Below, piece by piece: positions 34,518-43,804 of a DNA stretch of 64,000 nucleotides. The notes beneath the pieces were generated by a model. The model saw only the letters and a list, made by a program, of their open reading frames with translations. It ran no database searches and was not told where the DNA came from. The number at the start of each line of letters is the position of its first letter. The stretch's first letter is position 1. This stretch comes from Syntrophobacteraceae bacterium (lineage in GTDB: Bacteria; Desulfobacterota; Syntrophobacteria; Syntrophobacterales; Syntrophobacteraceae), in the NCBI GenBank assembly GCA_031292215.1, contig JARLHO010000061.1, forward strand, positions 1-64,000. Direction: 5' to 3'. Made by a program: the position numbers and the translations under genes.

Positions 34518-35471
34518 ATGGGAGAGGGCGCCGGTCCAATCCGACACGTTCCCGTAATGGTGGGACCGGTTATCGAACTGCTCGATTGCAAGCCCGGTGG
34601 TATTTACGTCGACGCAACGCTTGGGGGAGGAGGATATACCAGGTCCCTGCTCGAGCGAGGCGCATCGATCGTTGTGGGGATGGACTGGGACGCCGAAGCT
34701 ATGGAGCGGGCGATAAAAGAGCTCGCCGGCTACGCGCAAAGGCTCGTTTTGGAAAGGACCGACTACGCGGATATCCGCCGGGTCCTGGCAAAGAATGGGA
34801 TTGGAGAAGTTGACGGCATCGTTGCCGATTTGGGCCTGTCGAGCTTTCAGCTAGACGACGCGCAGAGGGGATTTAGCTTCTCAAAAGAGGGACCACTCGA
34901 TATGCGCATGAACCAGGACTTGCCCGAAACGGCCGAAGACCTCATAAACACGCTTCCCGAAAAAGCCCTGGCCGACTTGATTTACCGCTACGGCGAGGAG
35001 AGGCAGTCAAGAAAGATTGCGCGCTCGATAGTTGCGGCAAGACTTCGAGGGCGCATCGACAATACAGTGGAACTCGCCGAGTTGATACGCGCAAGCGTCC
35101 CGCGGAGCCGGGACGCTTTGCGCCTTCACCCGGCTACCCGTACTTTTCAGGCCCTGCGCATAGCGGTCAACAGGGAACTCGAATCCCTGGAGCGTTTCCT
35201 GCCGGAAGCCTTCGATGTCTTAAAACCCGGGGGGAGGCTGTGTGTGGTTGCCTTCCATTCGCTCGAAGACCGGGTCGTAAAGGAAACACTTAGAAACTGG
35301 GCGCGCACATGCCGCTGCCCGCCGGAGCGGGCGACCTGCGGGTGTGAAGGCCGGCCTCTGGTGAGGCTGCTGACCAAAAAGGCTTTGCGCCCCGCACCCG
35401 GCGAGGTCGATCAAAATCCTCGCTCGCGCAGCGCGAGGCTAAGGGGCGCCGAGAAATTGCCTTTCGCCTAG
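34518..35471 (+). CDS. rsmH: 16S rRNA (cytosine-1402-N4)-methyltransferase RsmH
   Basis: A 317-aa methyltransferase (formerly MraW) that modifies C1402 of 16S rRNA. HVPVMVGPVIELL and YVDATLGGGGYTRSLLERGA are the start and the SAM loop; VDGIVADLGLSSFQLDDAQRGFSFSKEGPLDMRM is the family signature; LKPGGRLCVVAFHSLEDRVVKETL is near the C-terminus, with a Cys cluster (CRCPPERATCGC). ATG 34518 follows the mraZ stop by one base. Confidence 0.97.
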   Translation: MGEGAGPIRHVPVMVGPVIELLDCKPGGIYVDATLGGGGYTRSLLERGASIVVGMDWDAEAMERAIKELAGYAQRLVLERTDYADIRRVLAKNGIGEVDGIVADLGLSSFQLDDAQRGFSFSKEGPLDMRMNQDLPETAEDLINTLPEKALADLIYRYGEERQSRKIARSIVAARLRGRIDNTVELAELIRASVPRSRDALRLHPATRTFQALRIAVNRELESLERFLPEAFDVLKPGGRLCVVAFHSLEDRVVKETLRNWARTCRCPPERATCGCEGRPLVRLLTKKALRPAPGEVDQNPRSRSARLRGAEKLPFA

Positions 35472-35830
35472 CGTGGCCCCGCAGGTGGGCAGGACTCCCC
35501 TCGCGTAGCGGGGAAGAAGATAAGGGTTTCCGGGCGGCAGGCCGACTGGAGATTGCTTCCCGGGAAAAAGCAACCTTTGGTTCCGTAAAAACTCAAAAAG
35601 AAAGGCGTACATCATGAAGGCGGAAACCTCTAGGAAAGGGTTACTTAGAAGCGGCTGCCATTCGGCGCATTTTCTTCAAAGGCGCGGCCTGGCCAATTAT
35701 TGCGGCCCTCAGGGGGCGAGCCTGATGTCGCGGGCCGCAATGTTTGGCGGAACGACAGCGCCCCACTTTGAGCCCGAATTCTACTGCGCCGGGCCCGGCC
35801 GGAAAAAATCGGAATGGGATGTTTGCTGAT
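35472..35830 (+). other. Intergenic region between rsmH and ftsL
   Basis: About 360 bases. An ATG-started frame at 35614-35829 would encode 71 residues and ends two bases before the ftsL ATG, but its composition (Cys, Gly, Arg rich, no family resemblance) does not look like a real protein. Nothing else supported. The ftsL frame is open further upstream too (to 35744), so the ftsL start is not certain. Confidence 0.4.
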
Positions 35831-36187
35831 ATGAAAAGAGCAAAAGCCATGGCGCCGGTTCTAGGCATAAGGCTCGAAAGCGACCCGGGGATGCGCAAGA
35901 GTAGCCCCACCCCTGTGCGCATCGAGCCATGGCTGGTCTCGGCGATCCTTCTGGGCGCGGTCTTTGTCCTTTGCGCCGTTTTCTACGTCTGGTTGTACGT
36001 GCAGCATGTCGAAAACGGCTATCACCTGTCTACAATGTGCGAGGAATGCGAACTCTTAAGCACCGTTCAACGCAAGCTCACTCTTGAATGGACCCAGTTC
36101 CAGGATCCGCAGTGGCTCGAAGAGATGGGCCGGGACCGATTCGGCCTGGCCCCTCCGGGGCCCGATCAGAAGGTGGTGATGCGTTAG
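35831..36187 (+). CDS. ftsL: Cell division protein FtsL
   Basis: A 118-aa bitopic inner-membrane protein: a basic cytoplasmic N-terminus (MKRAKAMAPVL), one transmembrane segment at about 32-55 (PWLVSAILLGAVFVLCAVFYVWLYV) and a periplasmic coiled-coil region (ENGYHLSTMCEECELLSTVQRKLTLEWTQFQDPQWLEEMGRDRFGLAPPGPDQKVVM). The last part fits the LeuZip/DxxRLE..LGL-P pattern of FtsL. Position between rsmH and ftsI supports it. FtsL recruits FtsW-FtsI with FtsB and FtsQ. ATG 35831 or 35819 is possible. Confidence 0.85.
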   Translation: MKRAKAMAPVLGIRLESDPGMRKSSPTPVRIEPWLVSAILLGAVFVLCAVFYVWLYVQHVENGYHLSTMCEECELLSTVQRKLTLEWTQFQDPQWLEEMGRDRFGLAPPGPDQKVVMR

Positions 36188-36232
36188 CGGCTTTTACAAT
36201 AAAATACGGCGCGAAAAATTCGGGAGAAAAAA

Positions 36233-38242
36233 ATGGAAAGGCGCGAGGGGCGAAAATCGTTAAACTCCCGATACTGGTCGTGCCGCGCGCTTTTCCAGTT
36301 TACAGTGATAGGCTGTCTGTGCGCCATTGCAGGCAAGGCCTTCACCCTGCAGGTGATCCAGCATTCCCTTTGGCTGCGAAGGGCCAATGCCTGCCAGGAC
36401 ACCAAATTTACCGTCCCCGCATACCGTGGCACAATCTACGACAGGCAGGGGAGGGTCCTCGCCTACTCGGTCCCACAGTGCTCGCTCTATGCTTTCGGCT
36501 CCCAGGTCAAAAACCCTGAAAAAACTGCGGCGCTGTTAAGTCCCATCCTGGACATGCCGGCTCGGGAAATCGAAAAACTTTTCACCTCCACCAACCGCTT
36601 CGTCTGGATAAAGCGCCAGCTTACCGACCGGCAGACAAACAGCATTCGAAATCTCAAGGCGCAGGGGTTAAATCTTACCAACGAATACAAGCGGTTCTAT
36701 CCATACCGGCAGGTGGGCGGCCAGGTCGTAGGGGTCGTAAATATCGACGGCATCGGCATCGAGGGGGTGGAAAAATCATTTGACAAGGTGCTGCGGCGAA
36801 AATCCGTGCCGGTATGCGCACTAAGGGACGGCGGACGCAGGATGTTGTGGCTAAGCGATGCCGCCCCTCCTGAGCCTGAAGAGAGCTGCGGCGTAAAACT
36901 GAGCCTGGACGCCTTCATCGAATACGTCACCGAAAACGAGCTCGAAAAGGCGGCGGTGAAATACCAGGCCAAACAGGCCGAAGCAATCGTCATGGACGTC
37001 GACACCCATGAGGTGCTGGCCATGGCGAACTGGCCGTTTTTCGACCCCAACATCGCCTCCAAAAAAAAACACCCCGGGGAAGATATCGCGAGAAATCACG
37101 CCGTCTCCGACTCCTTCGAACCCGGGTCGACGTTTAAGATATTCCTGATGAGCACGGCGATCGATCAGGGGGTATTCCACGAGTTTAGCCGCGTGTATTG
37201 CGAAAACGGCAGATGCAAGCTGGAGGGCCATTATATAAAGGACGTCCATTCGCATGGCTGGCTCAGTTTGCAGGAAGTCCTGAAATTTTCCAGCAATATC
37301 GGGGCGGCCAAAATTGCGCTCACCCTGGGAGCTCAACGCTATGACAGCTACATTCACGCCTTCGGGTTCGGCTCGCCCACCGGGATCGATTTACCCGGAG
37401 AATTCAAAGGGCTTCTTCGGCCTCTTAAGTCGTGGAGACCGATCGATCTAGCCGTTACAGGCTTTGGGCAAAGCATTGGAGTTACCGCGATTCAGCTCGA
37501 AAACGCTGTTACCGTGGTGGCCGACGGAGGCAAACGGGGCGCCCCGATAATCGTTGGCAGCATCATCGATCCTCAGGGCAAAACCGTCAGGCAGTTTAGA
37601 TCCCTGGATGCTCTTCGGATCATTCGAAAGACGACAGCCAATGTGGTTCGTGATATGATGGAAACCGTAACTCAGCAAGGAGGCACCGGAGTCCAGTCCG
37701 TGCCCGAGGGGTATACCGTCGCGGGAAAGACTGGAACCGCGCAGGTAATGGATCCAAAGACGAAGCATTATTCTTCCACAAATTACACGGCGGTCTTTAC
37801 CGGGTTTGTCCCGGCCGATCATCCCAAACTGGTGATCACCGTGGTTGTCCACGATCCCCACGGGTCCATTTACGGCGGGGAAGTGGCGGGGCCCGTATTT
37901 CGCAATATTGCGGCAACCGTTTTGCCCTACCTTGGCGTGATGCCTTCCCAGCCCGGCCTTAAGCCCGGCCCGACCGTTCGCATGGCTAAAACCTCACCGG
38001 GTCACGCCAAAAGAGCGCTCGTTGGAAAACGCGCAGCGCTAAAGAAACGATCCATCCACAAGAAAATCTGGGCAAAATCGATTTTTGGAAAAAAGCCCGC
38101 GGCCGCTTGCCCCCCCAGTGTCGGAAAAGTTCGCTCGACTCGCAACGGGGCCGCCTCGGATGGCAAGTATTCACTCCAATGCGCAAAACCCGGGAGCAGG
38201 GAGCAGGTGCTTCCCGCTTCTCGCTTCCCGCTACTAAATTAG
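36233..38242 (+). CDS. ftsI: Penicillin-binding protein 3 / peptidoglycan D,D-transpeptidase FtsI
   Basis: A 669-aa class B PBP that crosslinks septal peptidoglycan. One N-terminal membrane segment (about residues 22-45), a pedestal domain (YRGTIYDRQGRVLAYS), and the transpeptidase domain with S299-T-F-K302 (active Ser), S353-S-N355 and K499-T-G-T502. No PASTA domain. The tail after about residue 575 is Lys/Arg-rich and longer than in E. coli. Its last 20 or so codons run through a dispersed low-complexity repeat (38190-38238), so the natural C-terminus may have been altered by it. GGGAG precedes the ATG. Confidence 0.95.
   Translation: MERREGRKSLNSRYWSCRALFQFTVIGCLCAIAGKAFTLQVIQHSLWLRRANACQDTKFTVPAYRGTIYDRQGRVLAYSVPQCSLYAFGSQVKNPEKTAALLSPILDMPAREIEKLFTSTNRFVWIKRQLTDRQTNSIRNLKAQGLNLTNEYKRFYPYRQVGGQVVGVVNIDGIGIEGVEKSFDKVLRRKSVPVCALRDGGRRMLWLSDAAPPEPEESCGVKLSLDAFIEYVTENELEKAAVKYQAKQAEAIVMDVDTHEVLAMANWPFFDPNIASKKKHPGEDIARNHAVSDSFEPGSTFKIFLMSTAIDQGVFHEFSRVYCENGRCKLEGHYIKDVHSHGWLSLQEVLKFSSNIGAAKIALTLGAQRYDSYIHAFGFGSPTGIDLPGEFKGLLRPLKSWRPIDLAVTGFGQSIGVTAIQLENAVTVVADGGKRGAPIIVGSIIDPQGKTVRQFRSLDALRIIRKTTANVVRDMMETVTQQGGTGVQSVPEGYTVAGKTGTAQVMDPKTKHYSSTNYTAVFTGFVPADHPKLVITVVVHDPHGSIYGGEVAGPVFRNIAATVLPYLGVMPSQPGLKPGPTVRMAKTSPGHAKRALVGKRAALKKRSIHKKIWAKSIFGKKPAAACPPSVGKVRSTRNGAASDGKYSLQCAKPGSREQVLPASRFPLLN
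38190..38238. repeat. Dispersed GGGAGCAGG/CTTCCCGC low-complexity repeat (copy in ftsI)
   Basis: GGGAGCAGGGAGCAGG followed by CTTCCCGCTTCTCGCTTCCCGCTA. A related stretch lies in the ftsQ-ftsA gap (47089-47132), and a shorter one at 8567-8586. Units of 7-8 bases repeat. This copy lies inside the 3' end of ftsI. Confidence 0.65.
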
Positions 38243-38244
38243 TT

Positions 38245-39834
38245 ATGAACTCTCATGAAAAACTGGGCCTGATGAAAACGCTTGCAATGCTCCTCAATGG
38301 TTTGGAACTTATCGGTCCCGCCCGCGGGCCGGGTGTTCGCATATCCGGGGTGTGCTATGACAGCAGGCTTGCGCAAAAAGATAGCCTGTTTGTCTGCGTT
38401 CCGGGGACCCGCACCGACGGGCGCCATTTTGTCCGGGACGCGATGGCGCGAGGCGCGGTTGCGATCATTGCCCAAACGGAAATGGATCTGGGCCCCGAGA
38501 CCGGCTTTGCGCGTGTTCCAAACTCCCGGGCGGCCCTGGCAGCCATAGCGGCCAATTTCTTCGACCGACCCGCCTCGAAGCTAAAGCTCATTGGAATAAC
38601 GGGAACCAACGGCAAGACCACGACCTCTCTTTTGCTCGAAAGCATCCTGCGCCGCGCCGGTCTAAATCCCGGAGTCCTTGGCACTCTCGCCTACAGGTGG
38701 GCGGGTCATGAAATTCCCGCCCCCATGACCACGCCGGAGTCCCTCGACCTCCAGGGACTTTTTTACCGGATGGTAAAAGACCAGGTCTCTCACGTCGTAA
38801 TGGAGGTCTCCTCTCACGCGCTGGCCCTTGAAAGAATAGCCGGATGCGAGTTTACAACCGGTGTTTTCACCAACCTGTCTCAGGACCACCTCGATTTTCA
38901 TGCGACCATGGAGGATTATTTCGCCGCCAAAAAACGCCTTTTTTTAAACTACCTTACGTCGCGCTCTTCGGCGGCGGTAATAAACGTCGATGACGAATAC
39001 GGCGCGAGATTAATCGAAAACGGCGCATGCCGCGCGGAAAGGCTCATCGGTTACTCGGCGGGACCCGGCGCACCCGATCACCATGCCCAAACCGTTTTTG
39101 CGCAAAATCCCGTATTCAGCCCCTTTGGCATCACCGCCACAGTCCATGCGCCCGGGGGGCCTCTTGCCATCGAATCCGCGCTCATGGGCAAACTCAACCT
39201 CTACAACATCCTGGCGGCCATTTCCGCCGCGGTCTCGCTCGACATTGCCCCGGGGGCCATCGAGGAAGGCATCCGCAACCTTTCTCGCGTGGACGGGCGC
39301 CTCGAGCGCGTAGAGATCCCCGAGCGCTGCGGTTTTCAGGTGGTTGTCGATTACGCGCACACCCCCGACGGGCTGCAAAAGGCGCTGGCCTGCATTCGGG
39401 AAATGACTCAAAAAAGGCTCATCGCGGTCTTTGGCTGCGGGGGAGACCGCGACAGGAAAAAACGGCCGATCATGGGAGAGGTGGCGGCAAGGCTTGCCGA
39501 CATAGTGATCCTTACCAGCGATAATCCCAGGTCCGAGCCCCCGGAGGATATCCTCGATCAAATCGAAGAAGGGGTGAAAAGATCCTCTATCCCTTTTTTG
39601 GCCCCTCCTGAGCTGGCCCTGGCCTCGAAGGGCTGTATTCGAAAATCCGACAGGCGCGAGGCGATCGAGCTCGCTGTTTCCATCGCTTCGCCGGGGGACA
39701 TGATTTTTATAGGCGGCAAGGGCCACGAGACCTACCAGATAATCGGCGAAACGAGACACTCCTTTGACGACCGGCTGGTTGTGGAGGACTGCCTGAAAGA
39801 GTGGAACGCGCCCAGTCCCGTGAGGAGCATATGA
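38245..39834 (+). CDS. murE: UDP-MurNAc-L-Ala-D-Glu:meso-diaminopimelate ligase MurE
   Basis: A 529-aa Mur ligase adding the third peptide residue in the cytoplasm. It has GITGTNGKTTTS (P-loop), the DHLDFH motif (carbamylated Lys region ahead), and the DNPRSEPP motif near residue 426; Arg in DNPR selects meso-diaminopimelate rather than Lys. ATG 38245 begins three bases after the ftsI stop; ATG 38272 (MKTLAMLLNG) resembles the usual MurE start better. Neither has a clear Shine-Dalgarno. The stop overlaps the murF ATG. Confidence 0.96.
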   Translation: MNSHEKLGLMKTLAMLLNGLELIGPARGPGVRISGVCYDSRLAQKDSLFVCVPGTRTDGRHFVRDAMARGAVAIIAQTEMDLGPETGFARVPNSRAALAAIAANFFDRPASKLKLIGITGTNGKTTTSLLLESILRRAGLNPGVLGTLAYRWAGHEIPAPMTTPESLDLQGLFYRMVKDQVSHVVMEVSSHALALERIAGCEFTTGVFTNLSQDHLDFHATMEDYFAAKKRLFLNYLTSRSSAAVINVDDEYGARLIENGACRAERLIGYSAGPGAPDHHAQTVFAQNPVFSPFGITATVHAPGGPLAIESALMGKLNLYNILAAISAAVSLDIAPGAIEEGIRNLSRVDGRLERVEIPERCGFQVVVDYAHTPDGLQKALACIREMTQKRLIAVFGCGGDRDRKKRPIMGEVAARLADIVILTSDNPRSEPPEDILDQIEEGVKRSSIPFLAPPELALASKGCIRKSDRREAIELAVSIASPGDMIFIGGKGHETYQIIGETRHSFDDRLVVEDCLKEWNAPSPVRSI

Positions 39835-41228
39835 TCGAAACCGCAACGGATTTGGCCGGGGATGCCGGCGGCAGGGTCCTCTCGGGAGACCCGGGGGCCG
39901 CGATCGGGGCGGTTTGCACCGATACCCGCCGCATTGAACCCGGAGACTGCTTCGTTGCGCTTTGCGGGGACCGCGACGGCCACGACTTCGTCCTGGAAGC
40001 TGTAAAAAAAGGGGCGGGGGCTGTGATCGTATCCCGGGACATCGTCCTTCCTCCAGGAGCCGCAGCCGCCGTAATCAAGGTGGGCGACACCCTGTTCGCC
40101 CTGGGCGAGCTTGCAAGGCGGCGCCGCGGAAGGTTCGACATCCCGGTGATCGCGGTTTCGGGCAGCAACGGCAAGACCAGCACCAAGGAGATGGCGGCCG
40201 CTGTTTTGGGCCGAAGCCGCAAAGTGCTAAAGAACACGGGGAATTTCAATAATCTCATTGGCCTTCCCCTTACGCTTCTTGGCTTGAACGCAGAACACGG
40301 GGCGGCCGTAGTCGAAATGGGGATAAACGTTTCCGGAGAAATGGAGCGGCTGGCCCAAATCGGCTCGCCCACCATAGCGGTCATTACCAATATTCATTCG
40401 GCGCACCTGGAAGGGCTCGGGTCGACGGGTCGCATCCTGGAGGAAAAGGGAAAGCTCTGGGAAGCGCTGGGGCCAAACGGAGTTGCGGTGGTAAACCTTG
40501 ACGACCCGCGGCTCTCGCGGTTTGCCGAGCGAATCGCAGCCCGAAAAATCACCTTCTCCAGCCAAAATTGCGCGGCCGATGTTTGGATTTGCTCGCCGAT
40601 CGAAGTCCTGGAAGGAAAGACCAGCTTCCGGATACATGGCGCGGGGGCTGAGATAGCTGTGAGCCTCCCGGTCATGGGCGCCCACTACGCCCAAAACGCG
40701 CTGGCGGCAACCGCTGCAGCCCTTAGCGCCGGAGCCGGGGCAGAAGAGGTGGGCGAAGGCCTTGCCGCCGTTTCGCAGGTCGCACAGCGGATGCGCTGCG
40801 TAAGACTAAAAGAGGGGAGCGTCCTGGTAGACGATACCTACAACGCCAATCCGGCCTCCATGATCGCAGCCCTCGAAGCGGTTAGAGCCGCCAGCGCGGG
40901 TAGTCCCTTCGTGGCTATCCTGGGCGAGATGTTTGAGCTGGGCCCTGAGAGCCCTCTTCTCCATTTCGAAGTGGGGAAAGCCTTCGGGACGGCAAAACCC
41001 GCCCGGTTGATCGCCTTGGGGGCCCTGGGCCTGGAGTTGCTAAGAGGCGCGCAGGAGGCAGGACTTGCTAAAACGCTTTGCTTTCATGCTAAAGATCACG
41101 CGGAGGCCGCCGATTACGTAAACCGGTTTGCCCCCGCCGGGGCGTGGATTCTGGTCAAAGGCTCCCGTGGAATGACTATGGAAAAGGTCGTCCAAAAGAT
41201 TACGGATGACCGGGGACTGAGCAATTGA
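39831..41228 (+). CDS. murF: UDP-MurNAc-tripeptide:D-Ala-D-Ala ligase MurF
   Basis: A 465-aa Mur ligase adding D-Ala-D-Ala. It shows VSGSNGKTSTKEM (P-loop), KNTGNFNNLIGLP, HLEGLGSTGRI and VLVDDTYNANPASMIAAL, the last being the MurF signature. ATG 39831 overlaps the murE stop (ATGA) and follows GAGGAG; translation is coupled. In most bacteria mraY follows; here murD starts at once. Confidence 0.96.
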   Translation: MIETATDLAGDAGGRVLSGDPGAAIGAVCTDTRRIEPGDCFVALCGDRDGHDFVLEAVKKGAGAVIVSRDIVLPPGAAAAVIKVGDTLFALGELARRRRGRFDIPVIAVSGSNGKTSTKEMAAAVLGRSRKVLKNTGNFNNLIGLPLTLLGLNAEHGAAVVEMGINVSGEMERLAQIGSPTIAVITNIHSAHLEGLGSTGRILEEKGKLWEALGPNGVAVVNLDDPRLSRFAERIAARKITFSSQNCAADVWICSPIEVLEGKTSFRIHGAGAEIAVSLPVMGAHYAQNALAATAAALSAGAGAEEVGEGLAAVSQVAQRMRCVRLKEGSVLVDDTYNANPASMIAALEAVRAASAGSPFVAILGEMFELGPESPLLHFEVGKAFGTAKPARLIALGALGLELLRGAQEAGLAKTLCFHAKDHAEAADYVNRFAPAGAWILVKGSRGMTMEKVVQKITDDRGLSN

Positions 41229-42580
41229 GGCAAAAGGGTCGCAAAAAACATCTGGTCGTAGGCCTTGGCGCTTCGGGACGCGCGGTCTGCGAGTTGCTCC
41301 TTAGCCAGGGAGCTCGAGTCTGTGCGACCGATCTGCGCGCAATGTCCGAATTTAACGGGGCACTTGATTCCATCGAAAAGGCCGGCGCCGTCCTGCGCCT
41401 TGGCGGCCACAGCCTGGAGGATTTCCTGGGCGCCGAGACCATAATCGTTAGCCCCGGCATCGCCCTGGATATCGCACCGCTTGCCGAAGCGAGAAGCCAA
41501 GGGATAGAGATCGCCGGCGAACTCGAGTGGGCCTCCCGCCAGGTGAGCCTGCCAACCGTTGCGGTAACCGGCACCAACGGGAAAACGACCACGACAGCCC
41601 TTATAGGCGAAATCGTAAAGCAGGCCGGAAGGCGTCCTTTCGTTGGCGGAAATATCGGCACGCCCCTTAGCCGCTGGATACTTTCCAAAGAGCCCGCAGA
41701 CATCCTGGTGCTCGAACTTAGCAGCTTCCAACTCGATACCGCTTCCACCTTCCGCCCGGACGTCGGGGTATTGCTAAACATAACGGAAGATCACCTGGAC
41801 CGCTACCAAAGCTTTGAGGCCTACGCCGATTCCAAACTCTCGATTTTTAGAAGGCAAAACAGCGCGGATTTTGCGCTCATAAATGGCGACGATCCGGTTT
41901 GCAGAAGGCGTGCGGGGGAAATCCCGGGAAGGCGCCTTTCCTTTGCCGGATCTTGCGGGAGCGCTCATGCTTCGATTTGCGGCGGCGCCGTAAGGCTTTC
42001 CGTCCCGGGCAAAGACACAGTTGAGATAAGCCTTGAGAAAACCCGCCTCCAGGGCGCGCACAACCGCGAAAACATCATGGCCGCCTGCCTTGCCGCCCTG
42101 TGCCTGGATATCGGCGCTGCGGCCATGCAGGCCGGCGTTGACGCCTTCCCGGGGTTTTCCCACCGGGTCGAATGGGTCCGCAACTGGAAGGGAATCGATT
42201 TCTACGACGACTCGAAGGCGACAAATGTCGGCGCGGTCGTAAAGGCTCTGGAAGGGTTCGAGCGGCCCGTTTTGCTGCTTCTTGGCGGACGGGATAAGCT
42301 GGGGGCCTACGAACCTCTCCTTGCCCCTCTGGCCGCCCGGGGAAAAGGCGTTTTCGCCTTCGGGGAGGCCGGGCCCAAAATTTACGAACTGCTGCGCGGA
42401 AAAGTCCCCGCGGGCCTTTATCCGGATCTGGCGGCGGCTTTTTGCCAAGCGCTCCGAAGCGCTGCGCCAGGAGATGTCGTATTGCTCTCTCCAGCCTGCG
42501 CCTCCTTTGATCAGTATCCAAGCTACGCGCGCAGGGGCGACCATTTTAAAGAGCTGATCGCCGGGTTAAACGATTTTTAA
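41225..42580 (+). CDS. murD: UDP-MurNAc-L-Ala:D-Glu ligase MurD
   Basis: A 451-aa Mur ligase adding D-Glu. The N-terminal Rossmann part has VVGLGASGRAV; TGTNGKTTTT is the P-loop; LELSSFQLD, ITEDHLDRY and FYDDSKATNVGAV are MurD signatures. It begins with TTG at 41225, which overlaps the murF stop as TTGA; no ATG is available near the start. MraY is missing between murF and murD. Confidence 0.95.
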   Translation: MRQKGRKKHLVVGLGASGRAVCELLLSQGARVCATDLRAMSEFNGALDSIEKAGAVLRLGGHSLEDFLGAETIIVSPGIALDIAPLAEARSQGIEIAGELEWASRQVSLPTVAVTGTNGKTTTTALIGEIVKQAGRRPFVGGNIGTPLSRWILSKEPADILVLELSSFQLDTASTFRPDVGVLLNITEDHLDRYQSFEAYADSKLSIFRRQNSADFALINGDDPVCRRRAGEIPGRRLSFAGSCGSAHASICGGAVRLSVPGKDTVEISLEKTRLQGAHNRENIMAACLAALCLDIGAAAMQAGVDAFPGFSHRVEWVRNWKGIDFYDDSKATNVGAVVKALEGFERPVLLLLGGRDKLGAYEPLLAPLAARGKGVFAFGEAGPKIYELLRGKVPAGLYPDLAAAFCQALRSAAPGDVVLLSPACASFDQYPSYARRGDHFKELIAGLNDF

Positions 42581-42593
42581 ACAGGGGAACACA

Positions 42594-43775
42594 TTGTCTA
42601 GAACGACCTCCGATATGCCTCCGGTTGCAGCGGAGCACTCAAGGGAAAGACTCCGCCTCCACTGGAAGCCGCTTCCCCTGCAGGTGCAACTGTGGGTCGA
42701 GGTGTCCCTTTTGATCGCTTTCGGTTTGATAATGGTCTACAGCTCCAGCTCGATTCCCGCGTTTAAAAGGTACTCGGACTCGAGCTACTTTCTTAAACGA
42801 CATCTTATTTCCATCGTGCTGGGGTTCGCGATCATGTTCTGTGTGAGCCGCATCCCCTACCGCTCTTTTAAGAAATACTCCGGCCCCCTGATGGTTGGCA
42901 TGCTCGGGATGCTCGTCCTGGTCCTTATCCCCGGCATCGGCGCCAAGATCAACAATGCCCGGCGCTGGGTAAGAGTTGGCCCGCTGCACATCCAGCCCGC
43001 CGAATACGCCAAGGTGGTTTGGGTCTTATTCCTCAGCTCCGCCCTGGTAAGAAAGCAGGACCGCATCAAGCAGCCGAGGGTAAGCTTTTGGCCCTACCTG
43101 CTTCTTTGCGGCCTTTTCTGCGCGCTTTTGCTAAAGGAGCCCGATTTTGGCTCCGTGTTCATGTTCGTTCTTCTCATGGTCGTTATGATGGCCGTAACCG
43201 GGGTGCCGTTTCGCTGCTTTTTTCTCATGGCCCCTTTTGCCTCGCTGGCTTTCTACAGGATGGTCTTTCTCGTCCCGTATCGCCGCAGCCGCTGGGAGGC
43301 ATTTTTAAACCCCTGGGTCGATCCCCTCTATTCGGGGTATCAGCTCATTCAGGGATGGATAGCGGTTGGCTCGGGAGGATTTTTTGGAAAGGGGCTGGGC
43401 GCCGGACAGCAAAAACTGCTCTACCTGCCCGAGTCCTACACGGATTTCATTTTGGCTGTAATCGGAGAGGAACTGGGCTTTCTTGGCATTTTGCTGACCT
43501 GTGTGCTTTTCCTCTTTCTGTTCCTTACCGGACTTGAAATCTCCAAGGAAGCCCCCGATTATTTCGGAAGCACGCTCGCAATGGGCCTGACCATGCTCAT
43601 CTCGCTCGAAGCCCTGCTAAACATGGCGGTCGTGCTGGGGCTGGTGCCCACCAAGGGAACCGCCCTACCGTTTATTTCCTACGGGGGCAGTGCGTTTGTC
43701 GCAAATTGCGCCGTTGTCGGGATGCTCCTTAGCATTGCCGGAAGCTGTGAAAAAAAGACGGATAATTTTGACTAG
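42594..43775 (+). CDS. ftsW: SEDS-family septal glycosyltransferase FtsW
   Basis: A 393-aa polytopic membrane protein (about 9-10 hydrophobic segments) of the SEDS family, polymerising glycan strands with FtsI. Visible motifs are YSSSSIPAF in the first segment region, IQPAEYAKV, LKEPDFGSVFMF, LPESYTDFILAVIGEELGF in the large periplasmic loop, and GTALPFISYGGSAF. It starts with TTG 42594 after AGGGGAA. MurG, the usual next gene, is missing. Confidence 0.95.
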   Translation: MSRTTSDMPPVAAEHSRERLRLHWKPLPLQVQLWVEVSLLIAFGLIMVYSSSSIPAFKRYSDSSYFLKRHLISIVLGFAIMFCVSRIPYRSFKKYSGPLMVGMLGMLVLVLIPGIGAKINNARRWVRVGPLHIQPAEYAKVVWVLFLSSALVRKQDRIKQPRVSFWPYLLLCGLFCALLLKEPDFGSVFMFVLLMVVMMAVTGVPFRCFFLMAPFASLAFYRMVFLVPYRRSRWEAFLNPWVDPLYSGYQLIQGWIAVGSGGFFGKGLGAGQQKLLYLPESYTDFILAVIGEELGFLGILLTCVLFLFLFLTGLEISKEAPDYFGSTLAMGLTMLISLEALLNMAVVLGLVPTKGTALPFISYGGSAFVANCAVVGMLLSIAGSCEKKTDNFD

Positions 43776-43804
43776 CAAAAGCTTTTGAAAGTAACGAAAA
43801 GATC

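Noticed and set aside
35614-35829. 71-codon frame directly before ftsL
   Set aside because: Has an ATG and ends two bases before ftsL, but residue composition and lack of any family pattern do not support a protein; kept only as a note in the gap entry.
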